Below, one piece after another: positions 23,130-32,200 of a DNA stretch of 64,000 nt. Numbering within the stretch: the first letter of the stretch is position 1; each line of letters starts with the position of its first letter. The stretch covers positions 50,691 through 114,690 of the forward strand of contig URZO01000004.1 in assembly GCA_900552465.1 (NCBI GenBank), written 5' to 3'. The position numbers and the translations under genes were made by a program. The notes beneath the pieces were generated by a model. That model did no database searches, was not told where the DNA came from, and was given only the letters and a program-made list of their open reading frames with translations. The stretch comes from an uncultured Parabacteroides sp. (lineage in GTDB: Bacteria > Bacteroidota > Bacteroidia > Bacteroidales > Tannerellaceae).

Positions 23130-26100
23130 ATGAACAAGAGATTTTCTACTCTTTTGGCAGGTGTCGCACTTTTGGGTGCGCTCTCTGCAAACGCTGCGGT
23201 AGAGAGTGGTAACTATTACCACTTGTAGACACAGAATGTGGGGACTACCACAAAAGCACCTCTTAATTTGGCTATTACAACCAATTACAAAGGCGTCCCC
23301 GATTCTTTGATTGCTGTTTCAACAGTAAGTGCTAATCTTACTGCTCTTGCGACTGGCGACTCTGCTCTATGGAAGATTGAAACTGAAAAACAGGGGCCAA
23401 GTGCAGCTATCGTTTACACCATTACGAATAAGGCTTGCCCGACAGTGCGCTTGTCTTTTGGTGGTACCAGTAATGCAGTAACAGACGCGACTCACAAAAT
23501 TAGCTATGATAGTAGTAGTGAATTTGATGACAGTGCTCCTACTGGCTACAACGATTTCGCTACAGTAAGTGGTTCCGCTACATTTGCATGGAGTGCAAAT
23601 GATGATGATCCTGTAACCAATGCTGGTATGTTATCTTTTGCAAAAGGGGACTCCATATTGACCTTGTCAGTGTGGGGTGTTGCTTCCTATTCGAACTCTG
23701 CAACTACTGCAGATCGGGCTACTGGCACCTTTGCTGTAAAACCAGTGAAGATTTTAGGGACAGATTGGGCAACTAAAGGTGTTGCAAGTACAGGAGATGG
23801 TGAAGCTAACCCTATCATCTCTTTGAAAGCAGTTGCTGCCGATAAGAAAGTCCTTACCGTAAAAGAACTGAACTCCATGAAGAAAGAGGGCGGTTTCCAA
23901 CTGTTTGCTAAGTATGACGGTGCTGCTGTAGATAGCAATAATCCGTTGGCTGGGGTTACGTTTAAGGCGGTAAAAGCGGAAAGTGTAACAAATCCGGAAT
24001 CTTCTCCCGTTTATGATGATGCAACAGCTGATAAGGCTGTTTTCTTGGAAGCAGTAAGCCTACCGAAGAAAGATGGTCGTCCTCAGTTCCTATTTGTAGA
24101 TACGACAACGTATGCAACAAACGCTGCAGCTGGTGAATTCTTGAAACTGAAGGTGGATACATTGCCGCGTTTAACAGGTGAAGCTCTTAATACGAGTACT
24201 AACTCTGTCCTGACTGCAGCCGCTTATCAGTTTGTAATCACAACAGATCCTTCTCATCCGGTTGACTCGGTTGCTGTATTTGCTACTAGTTCTTATGAGT
24301 TGAATAAAGCAGGAAATGAACCGCGTACATTCGATGTCGCTTCAAGTGGTAAGTGGGCTGCCTTACAGATCGAAGTTGTAAAGGACGCAAAAGTTTTGAC
24401 AACAAAGATGACAAATATAAATACAGTTGCTGCCGCAAAGGATGTCTCTACTCTATCTGCATCCTCTCGTCTCTCCTTCACCGGAACAACAACCGTATCA
24501 GCAGTTTTGGCATTGGATAAAGTTTACTCTGTAAAAAGCGTAAACAAGGCTACTTCTTACAAAGATCAGGCTGGTAAATATTGGGTGAATGTATTAGGCG
24601 GAAGTAGTAAAGACGATGTTGTTTATAGCGCTGCTACTTACAAATCAGTTCCCGCTACCCAATTTATCTATAACGGCTTCTCTTTGGTGAACCGCGAAAA
24701 TCCGACTATCACAACAAACGGTTTAGCTGCTGTTGACAATCAGGCAGATACTTATACAAATGGTGCTGACACGCTTGAAATCAAAGCAATCGAAGGTATC
24801 GACATCGAAGAAAACACAATCGGTTACGCTTATATGTCTGAAGATTCACTGAAGAACTATGCATTCTCTTTGGATTATGTATCCGGTCTGTTGTCAGGCT
24901 TGAGCATCAATGTTGCAAAAGACTCTGCTGTAATGGCTACCGAAGACGCTGCTGCCCTGTTCAAACTGGAAGCTGGTGAGGCTGTAAAATACGGAGCAGA
25001 GAACTCTAAGATTGCTCAGTTGGAATACGTTCCGTTCATGATCTACCGCAAGGAAATTTCAAACGGCAAGAAGACTTATGTTGTTGCAGATGTTGCCGGT
25101 CGCTTGGTTGTAACAAACGAAACAAGTGAAGCCGGTGAAACTCCTTCTACCTTCTACTTGAAGAACATCAATGATAATGGCGAAGTGATCTTGATCAATG
25201 CGACTAACAACAAGAAATACAATGTAAACAGCACGACTGCCAAATTGGAAGAAGTTGCTTTAACAGCCGGTAACAACGCGTTCAAAGTACAGGTAGAAAA
25301 AGCACCTGAATATGTATTGGATGCAGCACAGAAACATATCACGTTTACAAATAGCCGTGGAGACAAACTGACTGCCGACAAGAACGGTTTCGCTGTCTTC
25401 CGTGCTGTAGGTGAAGAGCTGAAGGCTACTTGTGACGAAGCCGACTTCGCTCTGTATGTAGATACAGCACAAGGTTTGGTTCAGAACCCGACAGATCCGA
25501 CTTACTACATCCTGAAAGGTGCTAAGACTGGTGAAAAGGCTGCTTTGGAAGGAAACTTCTTGCGCGTAATGACTGATTCTCTTGATAAGGAAGTAGAAGG
25601 TTATTCTATCCTGGTTAACAATGTAGCAAAGGCTAAATTGGCATTCGTTCCTGCAAAACGTCTGGCTGTGGGTGGTGACTCTCTGATCGTAAACTATCAG
25701 AACGAAACACTGACCAAGGCTGACAGCATAGGTTTCACAGACAAGACTGCCGGTATCGACCAGTTCCAGTTCAGAATTCAGTACACAGAAAACGATGGCG
25801 AATATGTATTGCGCAATGCTGCTAACTATATTGCTGTCCTGAACGATGTAATCTTCCTGACTGATAAGGCTAACGAAGCAGCTGTTCTTTCTACTGAATC
25901 AGTAGAAGCTCCTACAGCCAACGACGCTACTCCTTCCGTAACGGAAGTAAAAGTTATCGCCGCTAACGGTGGTGTTCAGATCGTAGGTGCTGCCGGCAAG
26001 ATGGTTGTTATCACTAACATCCTGGGCCAGACTGTTGCCAACACAGTTCTGACTTCAAGCGACACAACGATCGCTACCCCTGCCGGTGTAGTTGTTGTAG

Positions 26101-26141
26101 CTATCGAAGGCGAAGAAGCTGTTAAAGCAATCGTAAAATAA
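23130..26141 (+). pseudogene. DUF6383-type exported surface protein, interrupted by an in-frame amber codon
   Basis: From ATG 23130 the frame encodes a clear signal peptide (MNKRFSTLLAGVALLGALSA, cleavage near NA|AVES), then reaches TAG at 23226-23228 (codon 33, ...NYYHL*TQNVGT). After the TAG the same frame stays open to TAA at 26141: about 970 more residues in beta-rich, Thr/Ala/Asp-rich segments with few aromatics. The C-terminus (VQIVGAAGKMVVITNILGQT... AGVVVVAIEGEEAVKAIVK) matches what I know as DUF6383, a Parabacteroides-enriched C-terminal domain of secreted proteins, some linked to the S-layer. An internal GTG at 23238 would lack the signal peptide. It may be a true single-base nonsense mutation, a read-through codon or a sequencing artefact. 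The first half is less codon-biased than the second. Confidence 0.8.
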
Positions 26142-26331
26142 GAATGAAATTATAATCAAATAATTCTAAAATAGGCCGCGCGGGTTTGTGCGGGATGCAT
26201 CCCATATCAGTACCAATTACCCTGTGACAGGCGAACAAGCGGTCAAGTTTAATATTAATAATACTAAAGTATATTGAATTAAAAGTTCAAGTAGCCTTTC
26301 CCCCTGCGAAGGATGAAGGCCTACACAAAAC

Positions 26332-26364
26332 AAGCCCCGGAGATGTCCGACATCTCCGGGGCTT
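26332..26364. terminator. strong perfect hairpin terminator
   Basis: A 15-bp perfect stem (26332-26346 with 26350-26364) around a 3-nt loop, GC-rich (AAGCCCCGGAGATGT). It is flanked by TTCGTTCTC on the right and by an ACAAAACAAG run on the left, so it can serve both the rightward DUF6383 gene and the leftward helicase gene. A weaker hairpin (GTAGCCTTTC/GAAGGCCTAC) lies at 26291-26322. Confidence 0.75.
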
Positions 26365-26373
26365 CGTTCTCTG

Positions 26374-27789
26374 TTACTCTTCAAACTCTTCAGGCAGGTT
26401 CACTAAATATAGGCGGTGAGTGGCGCGGGTGAAGGCGGTGTAGAGCCAGCGGTAAAAGTCTTCGCCCAGCATCTCCTCGGTGATGTAGCCGATGTCCAGA
26501 AATACGTTCATCCATTGTCCGCCCTGTGCCTTGTGGCAGGTGACGGCGTATGCGAACTTGACTTGCAGGACGTTGTAGTGCGGATCGGCTTTCATCTTTT
26601 TCATCTTGGCGGCCTTTGTCGGGACGTCGTCGTAATCTTCAAGGATGGTGTAGAACAATTTGTCGTTCATCTCTTTCGGCAGTGCGGGCGCGTCTGTCTG
26701 CAACGTGTCGAGCAGGATTTTGACATCCATCTCGAGGTCGTAGTCCTGGAAACGGATCAATACGTCTGCGAAGCGGAAACCGTAAAGTTCGTATGTCCTT
26801 CGCACACGCAGCACCTGTACGATCTCGCCGTTTGCGATAAAGTCCATCTCTTTGCAACCGGCTGTCCAGAAATAGTTGTTTTTGGCTACCATCAGCCGGT
26901 CGCCCGACGAAAGTTCCTCCTCGCGGTAAAGGATGCGGTTCCGGATGCCGTTATTATAGATAGTCGCTCTCTTGTTTGAACGGGAGATGATCATAGTCTC
27001 TTCGATTCCGTCACGGCTGTAGGCGGAAGATATTTCTTCGATCAGTTCGTCGCCGTTCACCTTCCTGAAATCGGTAAAGCCTTTCAGCCGGAGCTTAGGG
27101 AATATTTCGACCTCATCGTTCCGCAAAGCATCCCTGAGGCGGGTGGCATTGAACAGGATTCCGGAGTCTTCACTCTGGCGGACCACCTGGGTAAGCGTGA
27201 TTTCCTCTACTTTCAGGTTATATCCCCGCAGGATTTCCCGGTTGAGGGCGGGGCTTTCGGTCTGCATGACAGGAGGTAGCTGCGCCACGTCGCCCATCAG
27301 GATCAGCCGGCAGTTCTCGCCGGAATAGACATACTGGATCAGGTCGTCCAGCAGGCGTCCCGTCCCGAAGACAAACGAATCTAACCCTTCATTGGCGATC
27401 ATGGAGGCTTCGTCAATGATGAACAACGTATCTTTATGCAGATTGTCAGCCGGATGAAAGCCTGTCGGTTCGTTCGAGAACGCTTTCTGACGGTATATTT
27501 TCTTATGGATCGTGTAGGCTTTCTGCCCGGCATAACCGGAGAATACCTTTGCCGCCCGTCCGGTCGGAGCCAGAAGGATACTTTTTTGCTTGAGCTCCGC
27601 CATCGTCTTCACTAATGCGCCGACCAGCGAAGTTTTTCCCGTTCCTGCATATCCTTTTAGCAAGAGCAGCGAATCCGTTTCTTCCGAAAGCAGGAAATCA
27701 GTCAGCATATTTAACGCTAAAAACTGGTCTTCGGTCGGATTATATGGGAAATTTTGTGTAATTTGGCGGCTTAAATAACTATTTATCAT
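26374..27789 (-). CDS. RecD-like ATP-dependent DNA helicase (AAA_30 / UvrD_C_2)
   Basis: A 471-residue superfamily 1 helicase, cytoplasmic. Motif I is GYAGTGKTSL (46-55), Walker B IIDEASMI, motif III-like LMGDVAQLPPV, and the C-terminal motifs AVTCHKAQGGQW and YTAFTRATHRLYLV. It lacks the RecBCD-specific N-terminal part, so it is a stand-alone RecD-like helicase rather than the exonuclease V subunit. The family is conserved in Bacteroidales, probably in DNA repair or recombination; the exact role is not known. ATG 27789 follows a short AT-rich region without an obvious -7 box. It converges on the DUF6383 gene across a hairpin. Confidence 0.9.
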   Translation of the reverse strand: MINSYLSRQITQNFPYNPTEDQFLALNMLTDFLLSEETDSLLLLKGYAGTGKTSLVGALVKTMAELKQKSILLAPTGRAAKVFSGYAGQKAYTIHKKIYRQKAFSNEPTGFHPADNLHKDTLFIIDEASMIANEGLDSFVFGTGRLLDDLIQYVYSGENCRLILMGDVAQLPPVMQTESPALNREILRGYNLKVEEITLTQVVRQSEDSGILFNATRLRDALRNDEVEIFPKLRLKGFTDFRKVNGDELIEEISSAYSRDGIEETMIISRSNKRATIYNNGIRNRILYREEELSSGDRLMVAKNNYFWTAGCKEMDFIANGEIVQVLRVRRTYELYGFRFADVLIRFQDYDLEMDVKILLDTLQTDAPALPKEMNDKLFYTILEDYDDVPTKAAKMKKMKADPHYNVLQVKFAYAVTCHKAQGGQWMNVFLDIGYITEEMLGEDFYRWLYTAFTRATHRLYLVNLPEEFEE

Positions 27790-27840
27790 TTTGATCGCAA
27801 TAATTTTCGCGATAAAGGTAGTGTATTAAATATTCTTTTT

Positions 27841-27848
27841 TAAATTTG
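27841..27848 (+). promoter_or_regulatory. -7 box for the 27883 gene
   Basis: TAAATTTG matches TAnnTTTG, 34 bp before the ATG at 27883; divergent from the helicase gene. Confidence 0.5.
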
Positions 27849-27882
27849 CCGAACGAAATAAATTCAAAAAACAATATAAACC

Positions 27883-28512
27883 ATGAAAGTTACATTAAAG
27901 ATTTTATTGGCTGTAGCAGTCTTACTGCTTGTGTACATGTGTTACAGAAGTATTATGGGTCCGATCGAGTTTAAAGAAGAGAGGGATCGTCGTGAAACTT
28001 TAATCAAGGCGCGCCTGATCGATATCCGTAAAGCTCAGATCGAGTATAAGAACCTTCACAAGGTGCACGCAGCTAATTTCGATGAACTGAGTAAGTTCTT
28101 AAAAGACGAAAAACTGCCGTTCCTGATCAAGGAAGGTGTATTGACTGACGAGCAGCTTGAAAAAGGTATGACAGAAAAGGAAGCCGTAAAGAAAGGCTTG
28201 ATCAGACGTGATACCAACTGGGTAACTGCAGTGGATACATTGTTTGGTAGCGGTTATAACGTTGACGACATGCGTAACGTGCCGGGAACGAACGTTCAGT
28301 TCACTATGGATACGGCTACACTGACTTCCGGCTCCGGTTATACGGTAAAAGTATTCCAGTGCGGCGTCCTGTATGACGATTATCTGGGCGACCTGGACAA
28401 ACAGTTGGTTTACAACCTGAAGGATAAGGCCGAAAAGATGAATAAATATCCGGGTCTGCGTGTTGGTTCTATCGAAGAAATCAATAATAACGCAGGTAAC
28501 TGGGAAGATTAA
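27883..28512 (+). CDS. membrane-anchored conserved hypothetical protein
   Basis: A 209-residue protein with a single N-terminal membrane helix (LKILLAVAVLLLVYMCY, about 4-20) without a lipobox, then a soluble, probably periplasmic, domain. Residues 30-60 are helical and charged (RRETLIKARLIDIRKAQIEY), a layout reminiscent of pseudopilin-like proteins but without their prepilin cleavage motif. The C-terminal part contains YTVKVFQCGVLYDDYL. I recognise it as a conserved Bacteroidales hypothetical, no function. It is followed after 9 bp by DUF3822 and rsmD, forming a probable three-gene operon with a promoter at 27841. Confidence 0.8.
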   Translation: MKVTLKILLAVAVLLLVYMCYRSIMGPIEFKEERDRRETLIKARLIDIRKAQIEYKNLHKVHAANFDELSKFLKDEKLPFLIKEGVLTDEQLEKGMTEKEAVKKGLIRRDTNWVTAVDTLFGSGYNVDDMRNVPGTNVQFTMDTATLTSGSGYTVKVFQCGVLYDDYLGDLDKQLVYNLKDKAEKMNKYPGLRVGSIEEINNNAGNWED

Positions 28513-28521
28513 TGACAGCCT

Positions 28522-29349
28522 ATGGCTATCGACGTATCTGATAAGTTAACAGCAGATCATTCGGAAAGTTATATAATGTCCATCCGGCTTCGGTCGGGTG
28601 GACTTTCTTTTTCCGCATACAGTCCTTCGGCGAGCGAAAGTTTCCTGTATAGAGACGTTGAGTTCGACCGGACTAAACCGTATGTCTCTTCTCTGAAAGA
28701 ATGTTTCTTCGAGAATGATTTCCTGACCTGGTCTTACAGGCAGGTCAATGTTGTCTGCGCTTCCCCCCAGTATACACTTGTCCCGAAAGAGGTCTTTCAG
28801 GAAAAGCAGAAAGCGGAGCTGTTGGCGTTTACCTTCTCTTCGCCGGAAGGACATTGCCTGAGTAATGAACTGAAAGACGAACAGGCCGAACTGATATTCG
28901 GCGTGGATGAGGAGGTCTATGAGTTCTGTTCCCGCTCGCTGGTTAATCCCCGTTTCGTACATCATGTCACTCCGCTGCTCTCTTTGTGGAAAAGACAGAG
29001 CCGTACGCGCCTGCCACGCCAGCTATATGCCGTGTTGCACCGCCGGGGTATGGATGTGGCATGCTATGCGCAGGGAAGCCTGCTTTTCGTCAACTCGTTC
29101 GAGTATGAACATCCGGACGATATTTTGTATTATATATTATATGTATGGAAGCAGACCGGAATGGACCAGCAAAAGGACCAGTTGCGCCTTTTCGGTGATG
29201 CCGCTTTGCGCAGTAATATCACGAGTACGTTGCGGAACTATTTACAATATATCGATCCGCTGGAGATTCCTTCCGATGCCTATCTGATGGGACCGGAGGT
29301 GATACAGGCTCCGCTGGATCTAATTGCTTTATCATTATGCGAATTATAA
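28522..29349 (+). CDS. DUF3822 family protein
   Basis: A 275-residue protein of DUF3822, a Bacteroidales-wide family of unknown function. It contains SIRLRSGGLSFSAYSPS near the N-terminus and a C-terminal half rich in aromatic residues (DILYYILYVWKQTGMDQQ) that resembles a degenerate actin/ASKHA-like ATPase fold; that fold suggestion is only an impression. No signal peptide. It overlaps rsmD by 13 bp, and in my knowledge this gene is regularly found just before rsmD, so a link to ribosome or RNA biology is possible but unproven. Confidence 0.85.
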   Translation: MAIDVSDKLTADHSESYIMSIRLRSGGLSFSAYSPSASESFLYRDVEFDRTKPYVSSLKECFFENDFLTWSYRQVNVVCASPQYTLVPKEVFQEKQKAELLAFTFSSPEGHCLSNELKDEQAELIFGVDEEVYEFCSRSLVNPRFVHHVTPLLSLWKRQSRTRLPRQLYAVLHRRGMDVACYAQGSLLFVNSFEYEHPDDILYYILYVWKQTGMDQQKDQLRLFGDAALRSNITSTLRNYLQYIDPLEIPSDAYLMGPEVIQAPLDLIALSLCEL

Positions 29350-29894
29350 GTGGAATATACGGACGGCGCCGCTTTGATGTCCCGTCTACTTTCAGTGCCC
29401 GTCCGACGACGGACTTTGCCAAAGAGAATATCTTTAATGTCATTTCCAATCATATCGACTTCGAGGGATTGGATGCGCTCGACCTGTTTGCCGGGACGGG
29501 AAGCATCTCGTTTGAGTTGCTTTCACGCGAATGCCGCAGCGTGACGGCTGTCGAGAAGAACAATGCGCATGCCTCTTTCATAGCCAAAGTCGCCAAGGAG
29601 CTGAAAACAGAATCGTTGAATCTGATTCGTGGCGATGTCTTCCGTTATCTGCATTCCGCTCCGGCAAAGAGTTTTGATTTTATCTTTGCCGATCCGCCCT
29701 ACGCCCTGAAAGAATTGCCGGAAGTACCGGTATTGGTCTTCGAACGTGACCTGCTGCGTGACGGGGGGATCTTCGTGATGGAGCATCCGAAGACAAACGA
29801 CTTCTCCGGTCTGCCTTATTTCTACCAGCACCGTGTCTATGGCTCGGTAAACTTCTCTATTTTTATCAAAGAAGAGGAGAAAACAGACGCATAA
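29337..29894 (+). CDS. rsmD: 16S rRNA (guanine966-N2)-methyltransferase
   Basis: Methylates G966 of 16S rRNA with SAM. The 185-residue product has the family start MRIISGIYGRRRF, the SAM-binding DLFAGTGSISFE (49-60) and the catalytic DPPY (119-122). The ATG lies inside the end of DUF3822 (13-bp overlap), indicating coupling. The last 29 bp overlap the 3' end of the convergent cardiolipin synthase gene. Confidence 0.95.
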   Translation: MRIISGIYGRRRFDVPSTFSARPTTDFAKENIFNVISNHIDFEGLDALDLFAGTGSISFELLSRECRSVTAVEKNNAHASFIAKVAKELKTESLNLIRGDVFRYLHSAPAKSFDFIFADPPYALKELPEVPVLVFERDLLRDGGIFVMEHPKTNDFSGLPYFYQHRVYGSVNFSIFIKEEEKTDA

Positions 29895-31311
29895 ACGACT
29901 CGGCTAAACGTTGCTTGCGCGGGCGTTTGAGCCAGCGTGACGGGACCAGCCTTTCACAACTGTGCATGTCGTGCAGGAATACCTTTTTCATCTGCCGCGC
30001 AAAGGAGGGCTGATAGACAAATGCATTAATCTCGAAATTGTGTTCAAAGCTGCGGAAGTCCATGTTGGCGGAACCGATGCAAGTGAGCGCATCGTCTGTC
30101 ACCAACAGTTTCGAATGCAGGAATCCCGGTTTGTAGAAATAGACCTTTACCCCCGCCTTTACCATTTCATCGATAAAAGAATGTGTCGCCATGTTCGCCG
30201 TGCGCGTGTCCGAACGCTTGGGGAGCATCAGGCGTACGTCCACGCCACCCAAGGCGGCTATCTGCAAAGCCTGGTTGAGCCCTTCGGTCGGAAGGAAATA
30301 GGGCGTCTGGATGAACACATACTTTTTGGCGTTGGCAATCGTGAAGATGGCGGCCTGTAGCAGTGTGCGCCATTGTCCGACGGGACCGCTGGTACAGATC
30401 TGCATAATGTTGTCGTCCGAATAGACTGGGACGAGCGGATAGTATATCTTATCGTTCAATAGTTTTTTGCTGACTACGTACCAGTCGATCAGGAAGGCCG
30501 CCTGTAACCCGTGCACGCCTCGTCCGGTGATCTTGAAATGCGTATCCCGCCATGTTCCCCAGTCCGTTCCTTTCGTATAGCGGTCTGCAATGTTCATACC
30601 GCCCATGAAGCCTACTTTGCCGTCTATGACGACGATCTTCCGGTGATTCCGGTAGTTCACCTTGCTGGTCAGCACCGGAAACGCCACTTTCAGGAAGGCG
30701 TTTACCTCGATGCCTGCATCCTTCATCTCATTGAAGAACTTGTCTTTTACTTTCCAACAGCCCACATCGTCGTAGAGGAGGCGTACTTCGACGCCCTCCC
30801 GTGCCTTTTCGATCAACAGTGTCTTTACTTTGTTGCCGATCTCATCGTCGCAGAAGATGTAGTATTGGATGTGGATGTGATGCGTCGCCTTTGCAAGCTC
30901 TTCCAGCAGGTCGCGGAACTTATCTGTCCCGTTCGTGTAGATCGTGATGTCGCTACCGTAGAGCAGGGACGACTGGTTGCTGTTTGTCAGCAGGGTGACC
31001 AATGGCTGGTAGGGGGCGGGGACGGCACAGGTGTCCTGCGGCAGTTTTCCCCCCTGCGGGCGTTTCATGATGCGCTTGTAGGTCCGGCGCGAGATGATAC
31101 GCTGTTTCCGGTTGTCCTGCCCGAAAAAGAAATAGAAGATGATTCCGACACCGGGAGCCAGCAGCAACACGATTACCCAAGGGATCGTTTTCAGCGGGTT
31201 CCGGTTCTCAGTGATGATGACCAGCACCAGCCCCAGAATCGTGACGCAGTATAATATGATGAATATTATCCCCACGATCCATTGTATATGTATGTGTATG
31301 AGTGCCAGCAT
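29866..31311 (-). CDS. cls: cardiolipin synthase (phospholipase D family)
   Basis: Makes cardiolipin from two phosphatidylglycerol molecules at the inner membrane. The product has 481 residues from ATG 31311. Two N-terminal membrane helices (IHIQWIVGIIFIILYCV and IPWVIVLLLAPGVGIIFYF) are followed by two PLD/HKD motifs: NHRKIVVIDGKVGFMGG and HSKLLVTDDALTCIGSANMD. The longest frame starts 45 codons upstream, but that extension is polar and would precede the first membrane helix; the MLALIHIH start fits the family. It converges on rsmD with a 29-bp coding overlap. The DUF6169-like gene upstream ends 37 bp from this start and could be co-transcribed. Confidence 0.93.
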   Translation of the reverse strand: MLALIHIHIQWIVGIIFIILYCVTILGLVLVIITENRNPLKTIPWVIVLLLAPGVGIIFYFFFGQDNRKQRIISRRTYKRIMKRPQGGKLPQDTCAVPAPYQPLVTLLTNSNQSSLLYGSDITIYTNGTDKFRDLLEELAKATHHIHIQYYIFCDDEIGNKVKTLLIEKAREGVEVRLLYDDVGCWKVKDKFFNEMKDAGIEVNAFLKVAFPVLTSKVNYRNHRKIVVIDGKVGFMGGMNIADRYTKGTDWGTWRDTHFKITGRGVHGLQAAFLIDWYVVSKKLLNDKIYYPLVPVYSDDNIMQICTSGPVGQWRTLLQAAIFTIANAKKYVFIQTPYFLPTEGLNQALQIAALGGVDVRLMLPKRSDTRTANMATHSFIDEMVKAGVKVYFYKPGFLHSKLLVTDDALTCIGSANMDFRSFEHNFEINAFVYQPSFARQMKKVFLHDMHSCERLVPSRWLKRPRKQRLAESFMRLFSPLL

Positions 31312-31348
31312 TTCGGATGTTTCTATTTCTTTTTTCAGCCACTTACTG

Positions 31349-31855
31349 TTATTCAGGTTTTTGACTGAGTAGTTGAATCGATTCGGTAAACTCCGCAATG
31401 ATTTCAGACAGATGCGGATTATTGTTACGTAAAATGATTGTTGCAAAGTTTACAATACCGTCAGCATCTACTATTGACGATGACAGCATTGTGAAAAGAG
31501 CCTTTCGATTATAGGTGGAAAACCAATATTCGAACAGGCGGCTACGCATACGTTGCTTGTTGTCTCCTGTTTCACAAATGTAGAGGAGTGTGGAATTATT
31601 ACAATAGAAGAACTCGTCAACGATTGAGATGATCGTGTCGCGGACTTTCCGGTCACGAGGAGATTTGTGATTATTGATATTGGCAATAATCAATTGGAAT
31701 GAATCTCTTGTAAGCAAAATATCATCCTCCATGAAACCGATGGTATAATGCGCACCGCCATCTGTGAAGAACTGATAGAATCCAGCTTTGCCGATCGATT
31801 CCACCAGGTAAGGGGCTGAAGCATTGATACGTTCAATTGATAAAGGCTCTATCAT
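31349..31855 (-). CDS. DUF6169-like protein
   Basis: A 168-residue cytoplasmic protein with no signal peptide. GFYQFFTDGGAHYTIGFMEDD near residue 25 resembles the 'F.TD.G..Y.V.F' pattern of DUF6169, and a helical C-terminal half follows (TIISIVDEFFYCNNSTLLYIC, RMRSRLFEYWF). I am moderately sure of the family and know no function for it. Its ATG overlaps the TGA of a 51-codon gene (ATGA at 31852-31855). The tight two-gene arrangement, small first partner and own promoter resemble toxin-antitoxin cassettes, but no toxin motif is visible. Confidence 0.7.
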   Translation of the reverse strand: MIEPLSIERINASAPYLVESIGKAGFYQFFTDGGAHYTIGFMEDDILLTRDSFQLIIANINNHKSPRDRKVRDTIISIVDEFFYCNNSTLLYICETGDNKQRMRSRLFEYWFSTYNRKALFTMLSSSIVDADGIVNFATIILRNNNPHLSEIIAEFTESIQLLSQKPE

Positions 31856-32007
31856 AGAGCAAAGAATTTCTCAGCATCTTTGCCAGTGCGCTCTTTATAT
31901 GCCTCTTTCATAGATTTCTCTAATAGGGTAAGGCATTCTTGTTTCTTTTCCCTTGCTGCTTGAAATTTGGCAAGGGCCTCCTCTTTTGTTATCTTTTTTT
32001 TCGTCAT
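31852..32007 (-). CDS. 51-residue charged helical protein, first gene of a two-gene cassette
   Basis: A short frame encodes 51 residues, beginning MTKKKITKEEALAKFQAARE and ending KDAEKFFAL. It is rich in Lys, Glu and Ala and predicted to be fully helical. The stop codon overlaps the DUF6169-like start (ATGA), and a -7 box sits 29 bp upstream of the ATG, both supporting a real gene. It has no signal peptide or membrane segment. Function unknown; it may be the small partner or regulator of the downstream protein. Confidence 0.7.
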   Translation of the reverse strand: MTKKKITKEEALAKFQAAREKKQECLTLLEKSMKEAYKERTGKDAEKFFAL

Positions 32008-32036
32008 ATACTTGTTCTTTTAATCCTTGTATACCA

Positions 32037-32044
32037 CAAAAATA
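32037..32044 (-). promoter_or_regulatory. -7 box of the 51-aa / DUF6169 cassette
   Basis: CAAAAATA on the plus strand is TATTTTTG on the minus strand (TAnnTTTG), 29 bp before the 51-codon gene. Confidence 0.5.
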
Positions 32045-32168
32045 ATGATTTGTGCTGACAATTAATCTTATTTTAGGAGTTTTATTCATTGGAATGATAT
32101 CTCGTAGACTATAATGTCATGTTTACTTAATAAGCGGCTTGTTAGGTATGACTCTTTTGGAATTTTAC

Positions 32169-32176
32169 TACTTTTG
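32169..32176 (+). promoter_or_regulatory. -7 box for the rhomboid protease
   Basis: TACTTTTG matches TAnnTTTG and lies 24 bp before ATG 32201, supporting that start over the upstream frame extension. Confidence 0.5.
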
Positions 32177-32200
32177 CCGCCATTAAATATTGAACGGGTT

